The notes under the pieces were generated by a model that saw nothing but the letters and a program-made list of their open reading frames with translations, was not told the DNA's origin and did not search any database. This document shows, piece by piece, positions 6,077 through 7,833 of a stretch of 7,833 bases of DNA. Numbering within the stretch: position 1 is the first letter of the stretch; each line of letters starts with the position of its first letter. The position numbers and the translations under genes are program-made. The stretch is from the NCBI GenBank assembly GCA_947461155.1, contig CANHKE010000050.1, positions 1 through 7,833 on the forward strand, written 5' to 3'. The DNA comes from Cytophagaceae bacterium (GTDB lineage Bacteria; Bacteroidota; Bacteroidia; Cytophagales; Spirosomataceae).

Positions 6077-6814
6077 TTCATCGTAATCCGTTAAATCATA
6101 TTTGATCGGAACAATACTGACATAATTAGCTGCCAACGCATCTAAATCGGTATTATTTCCTTTGTCAAAATGTTCAATATCGCCATCCATCCAATAATAC
6201 GGCTGACCATAGGGGTCTTTGCGCTGTTCAAATCGTTCCCGATAAACGGCATCTGCTTGCTTGACAACTTTAATGCCTTTAATAGTCTCAGCAGATTTCT
6301 CCGGAAAATTCACATTTAAAGTCAATCCTTTCGGCAAACCATGCGTCAAGACTTGTTGGCTTATTTTAATGATAAAATCATGGCAATGGCTAAAATCTGC
6401 ATCTGCTCTAAAATCACATAGCGAAAACCCAATCGCTGGAATTCCTTCCATAGCGGCCTCAATGGCCGCAGACATGGTTCCGGAATATAGTACAGAAATC
6501 GAAGCATTCGATCCATGATTGATTCCTGAAACGACTAAATCAATATTGCGGTCCTTCAAAATTAAATGCTTCCCAATTTTCACACAATCTGCCGGTGTAC
6601 CAGAACATTTATACGATTTCACATTCGGACCGAAGTCTGAAGTTTCCGTCACACGAAGCGGCGAACCCATCGTAATGGCATGACCCATACCCGATTGATG
6701 GGTATCAGGAGCAATCACCACCACTTCGCCCATTTCAGCCATGATAGAAGTAAGTACGCGAATTCCCTTGGCAGAAATCGAATCGTCGTTGGCAATTAAA
6801 ATAAGTGGCTTCAT
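6047..6814 (-). CDS. surE: 5'/3'-nucleotidase SurE (survival protein)
   Basis: SurE removes phosphate from nucleoside monophosphates, and in some species from short polyphosphate; it is a cytoplasmic metal-dependent phosphatase important in stationary-phase survival in E. coli. The protein is 255 residues, the normal size. The start is set by the family's N-terminal motif MKPLILIANDD: metal ligands Asp10 and Asp11, then Ser41 in PDTHQSGMGHAIT (36-48) and Asn99 in SGINHGSN (96-103). YSGTMSAAIEA (110-120), CSGTPADCV (70-78) and LNVNFP (166-171) complete the signature. An upstream in-frame ATG at 6949 would add 45 unrelated residues and run into the acetyltransferase gene, so it was not used. 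The gene is divergent from the GNAT gene across 51 bases and convergent with the Nudix gene, with a 30-base 3' overlap. It may cooperate with the nearby nucleoside phosphorylase in nucleotide salvage. Confidence 0.95.
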   Translation of the reverse strand: MKPLILIANDDSISAKGIRVLTSIMAEMGEVVVIAPDTHQSGMGHAITMGSPLRVTETSDFGPNVKSYKCSGTPADCVKIGKHLILKDRNIDLVVSGINHGSNASISVLYSGTMSAAIEAAMEGIPAIGFSLCDFRADADFSHCHDFIIKISQQVLTHGLPKGLTLNVNFPEKSAETIKGIKVVKQADAVYRERFEQRKDPYGQPYYWMDGDIEHFDKGNNTDLDALAANYVSIVPIKYDLTDYDELREMQTWEL

Positions 6815-6845
6815 AGATTGTTTATTTAAAAGCAATTTACAAATT

Positions 6846-6866
6846 TGCGCGCACAAATTACGCGCA
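6846..6866 (+). promoter_or_regulatory. GC-rich hairpin at the GNAT start codon
   Basis: TGCGCG (6846-6851) and CGCGCA (6861-6866) form a 6-base perfect inverted repeat around a 9-base AT-rich loop. The last A of the 3' arm is the first base of the GNAT ATG. In the mRNA this stem could cover the start codon. An overlapping inverted repeat, AATTTG (6842-6847) with CAAATT (6854-6859), could alternatively be a protein-binding site in the 51-base gap shared with surE. No convincing -7/-33 pair was seen in this gap. Confidence 0.3.
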
Positions 6867-7372
6867 TGCAGATTCGAAAAGCAGTTATTGCCGACATACC
6901 TACGATCCAGCAAATTGCTGAGGAGACTTGGCGACCTACATACAGTCATATTTTGACTGAAGAGCAGACTTTATATATGTTGGATTTGATGTATGCTGCT
7001 GATGTACTTCAAAAGCAAATTGAAGGAAATGTAGAATTTTTTATGGTAGCAGTGGACGATGAAGCAATCGGCTATTTTGCGATTGAACCGCAAGGGGATA
7101 GGCAAGCCAAACTACACAAAATATACCTGCGGCCGCAACAAAAAACTAAAGGAACAGGGACGGCTGTTATAGCTTACTTGAAAAATTGGGCAATAACGCG
7201 CGGCATAGAAACCATTGAATTAAACGTCAATAAATACAATAGCGCAGTAAGCTTTTACGAAAAAATGGGCTTTGAACGCATCAGAGAAATGATTCTTGAC
7301 ATTGGCCAAGGCTATATCATGGACGACTACGTGATGCAATTGCAGCTAAAGCCAGTTCAATCAATTGACTGA
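6866..7372 (+). CDS. GNAT family N-acetyltransferase
   Basis: This 168-residue cytoplasmic acetyltransferase transfers an acetyl group from acetyl-CoA to an amine of an unknown acceptor. The N-terminus MQIRKAVIADIPTIQQIAEE (1-20) is the usual beta1-alpha1 opening of the fold. HKIYLRPQQKTKGTGTAV (84-101) is the acetyl-CoA pyrophosphate-binding segment, with KTKGTG in place of the common Q/RxxGxG/A. LNVNKYNSAVSFYEKMGFE (119-137) is the classic C-terminal motif in which a Tyr (Tyr131 here) can act as the general acid. YIMDDYVM (150-157) near the end recurs in GNATs of this type. The ATG at 6866 was chosen over an in-frame TTG at 6845 because it begins exactly at the conserved first strand. Substrate (protein, small amine or antibiotic) cannot be told. 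Its last 56 bases overlap the convergent phosphorylase gene. Confidence 0.88.
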   Translation: MQIRKAVIADIPTIQQIAEETWRPTYSHILTEEQTLYMLDLMYAADVLQKQIEGNVEFFMVAVDDEAIGYFAIEPQGDRQAKLHKIYLRPQQKTKGTGTAVIAYLKNWAITRGIETIELNVNKYNSAVSFYEKMGFERIREMILDIGQGYIMDDYVMQLQLKPVQSID

Positions 7373-7833
7373 TTTGTCTTTCCGGATCCAGCGAAAACTG
7401 ATGCGTGATGCGATTGGCTAAAATAGCATTTAACGAAATCATTTCATGGCCCATCGATGATGCGAAGGCATAATATGCGGCCGTTTCCATTTCGATATTG
7501 GTAATGAAGTGACCATCAAAAGCGTGTTTGGAAACATCAAATAGAAAACCTGGCAATACAGATTGCATTCGCACCGTTCGACCTTGCGGAGCGTAAAACC
7601 CCGGGGCGGTTAACGTGTAACCACGCAAGGGAATATTCGAAAACATATCCATTAATTTCGAACTTGCTTTGGCGCCATATACAGGAATTGGGTAATGGAT
7701 TTCTGCACACCAAGCTGCTAATAAATCAACTGGGAGCATATTTTCTCCATCAAAACCATAAAACTGCGCTAAATTATCAACGCCAATCGCAGCTTCGGAA
7801 ACCAAAAACGTATCTACGGGAATCGACTCTTGA
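7317..7833 (-). CDS. Nucleoside phosphorylase, uridine-phosphorylase-like (5' end missing)
   Basis: This is the C-terminal part, about 172 codons, of a nucleoside phosphorylase-I family enzyme, which splits a nucleoside with phosphate into base and (deoxy)ribose-1-phosphate in the cytoplasm. The frame stays open to the right edge (QESIPVDTFLVSEAAIGVD), so the start lies outside; a TTG at 7805 falls inside this conserved stretch and is not the real start. Counting from that TTG, GFYAPQGR (69-76) resembles the QGR uracil-recognition motif of human-type uridine phosphorylase, and NIEMET (103-108) holds the ribose-binding Glu-Met-Glu. SLNAILANR (124-132) is the usual following block. About 290 residues are expected for the whole protein. 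The missing part should hold the phosphate-binding GDP segment. Uridine preference is an inference from QGR; a purine phosphorylase or AMP-nucleosidase-like enzyme is less likely. Confidence 0.75.
   Translation of the reverse strand, partial: QESIPVDTFLVSEAAIGVDNLAQFYGFDGENMLPVDLLAAWCAEIHYPIPVYGAKASSKLMDMFSNIPLRGYTLTAPGFYAPQGRTVRMQSVLPGFLFDVSKHAFDGHFITNIEMETAAYYAFASSMGHEMISLNAILANRITHQFSLDPERQISQLIELALAAIASRSRP

Noticed and set aside
6845..6865. TTG start for the GNAT protein, seven residues earlier
   Set aside because: The conserved first strand begins at the ATG at 6866; the extra residues are the hairpin sequence and have no family support.
6815..6949. N-terminal extension of SurE from the ATG at 6949
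   Set aside because: It adds 45 residues unlike SurE, overlaps the start of the GNAT gene, and the family's first motif begins exactly at the ATG at 6814.
7803..7805. TTG as the start of the phosphorylase
   Set aside because: The frame continues upstream to the window edge with family-like sequence (IPVDTFLVSEAAIG), so the gene is truncated by the window, not short.
1..7833. CRISPR arrays, insertion sequences, tRNA or phage genes
   Set aside because: No spaced direct repeats, terminal inverted repeats with a transposase, cloverleaf-like sequences or phage proteins were seen.

Overview
The window reads as a compact, AT-leaning chromosomal segment of a Bacteroidota bacterium, probably a Cytophagales-type freshwater or soil lineage. 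That placement rests on recognised protein families rather than a marker gene. The clues are a GH109-type secreted Gfo/Idh/MocA protein paired with a FucP/GluP-like sugar permease, a CX5HGH pterin synthase next to folE, a cation efflux protein with a Cys-rich tail, the absence of clear Shine-Dalgarno sites, and several matches to the Bacteroidota -7 promoter consensus TAnnTTTG. Ten protein genes cover almost everything. No rRNA, tRNA, CRISPR array, insertion sequence or phage gene was seen.

Layout, left to right. Positions 1-99 hold an intrinsic terminator that ends a minus-strand two-gene operon. In that operon a twin-arginine exported GH109/oxidoreductase-fold protein (1301-2653) lies 4 bases upstream of a 398-residue sugar MFS permease (100-1296); together they look like a sugar release and uptake unit. 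An 81-base divergent gap leads into a plus-strand three-gene unit: a PTPS/QueD-family enzyme (2735-3157), GTP cyclohydrolase I folE (3117-3821, overlapping) and a short-chain dehydrogenase (3824-4510, GTG start). The order GTP cyclohydrolase, PTPS-like enzyme, SDR parallels the tetrahydrobiopterin route, but the SDR lacks the catalytic tyrosine of its family.

The remainder alternates strand gene by gene: a CDF metal transporter (4507-5481, minus), a Nudix hydrolase (5519-6076, plus), the 5'-nucleotidase surE (6047-6814, minus), a GNAT acetyltransferase (6866-7372, plus) and the C-terminal part of a uridine-phosphorylase-like enzyme (7317-7833, minus, running off the window). Each tail-to-tail pair overlaps (4, 30 and 56 bases), and each head-to-head pair shares a very short promoter region (81, 37 and 51 bases). 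SurE, the phosphorylase and the Nudix enzyme fit nucleotide salvage and housecleaning.

Most of the window is ordinary metabolism. The best candidate for something under-described is the pterin gene set with its tyrosine-less SDR. Smaller points are the Cys-rich tail and altered metal site of the CDF protein, a palindrome between two back-to-back promoter boxes, and a GC-rich hairpin at the GNAT start codon.
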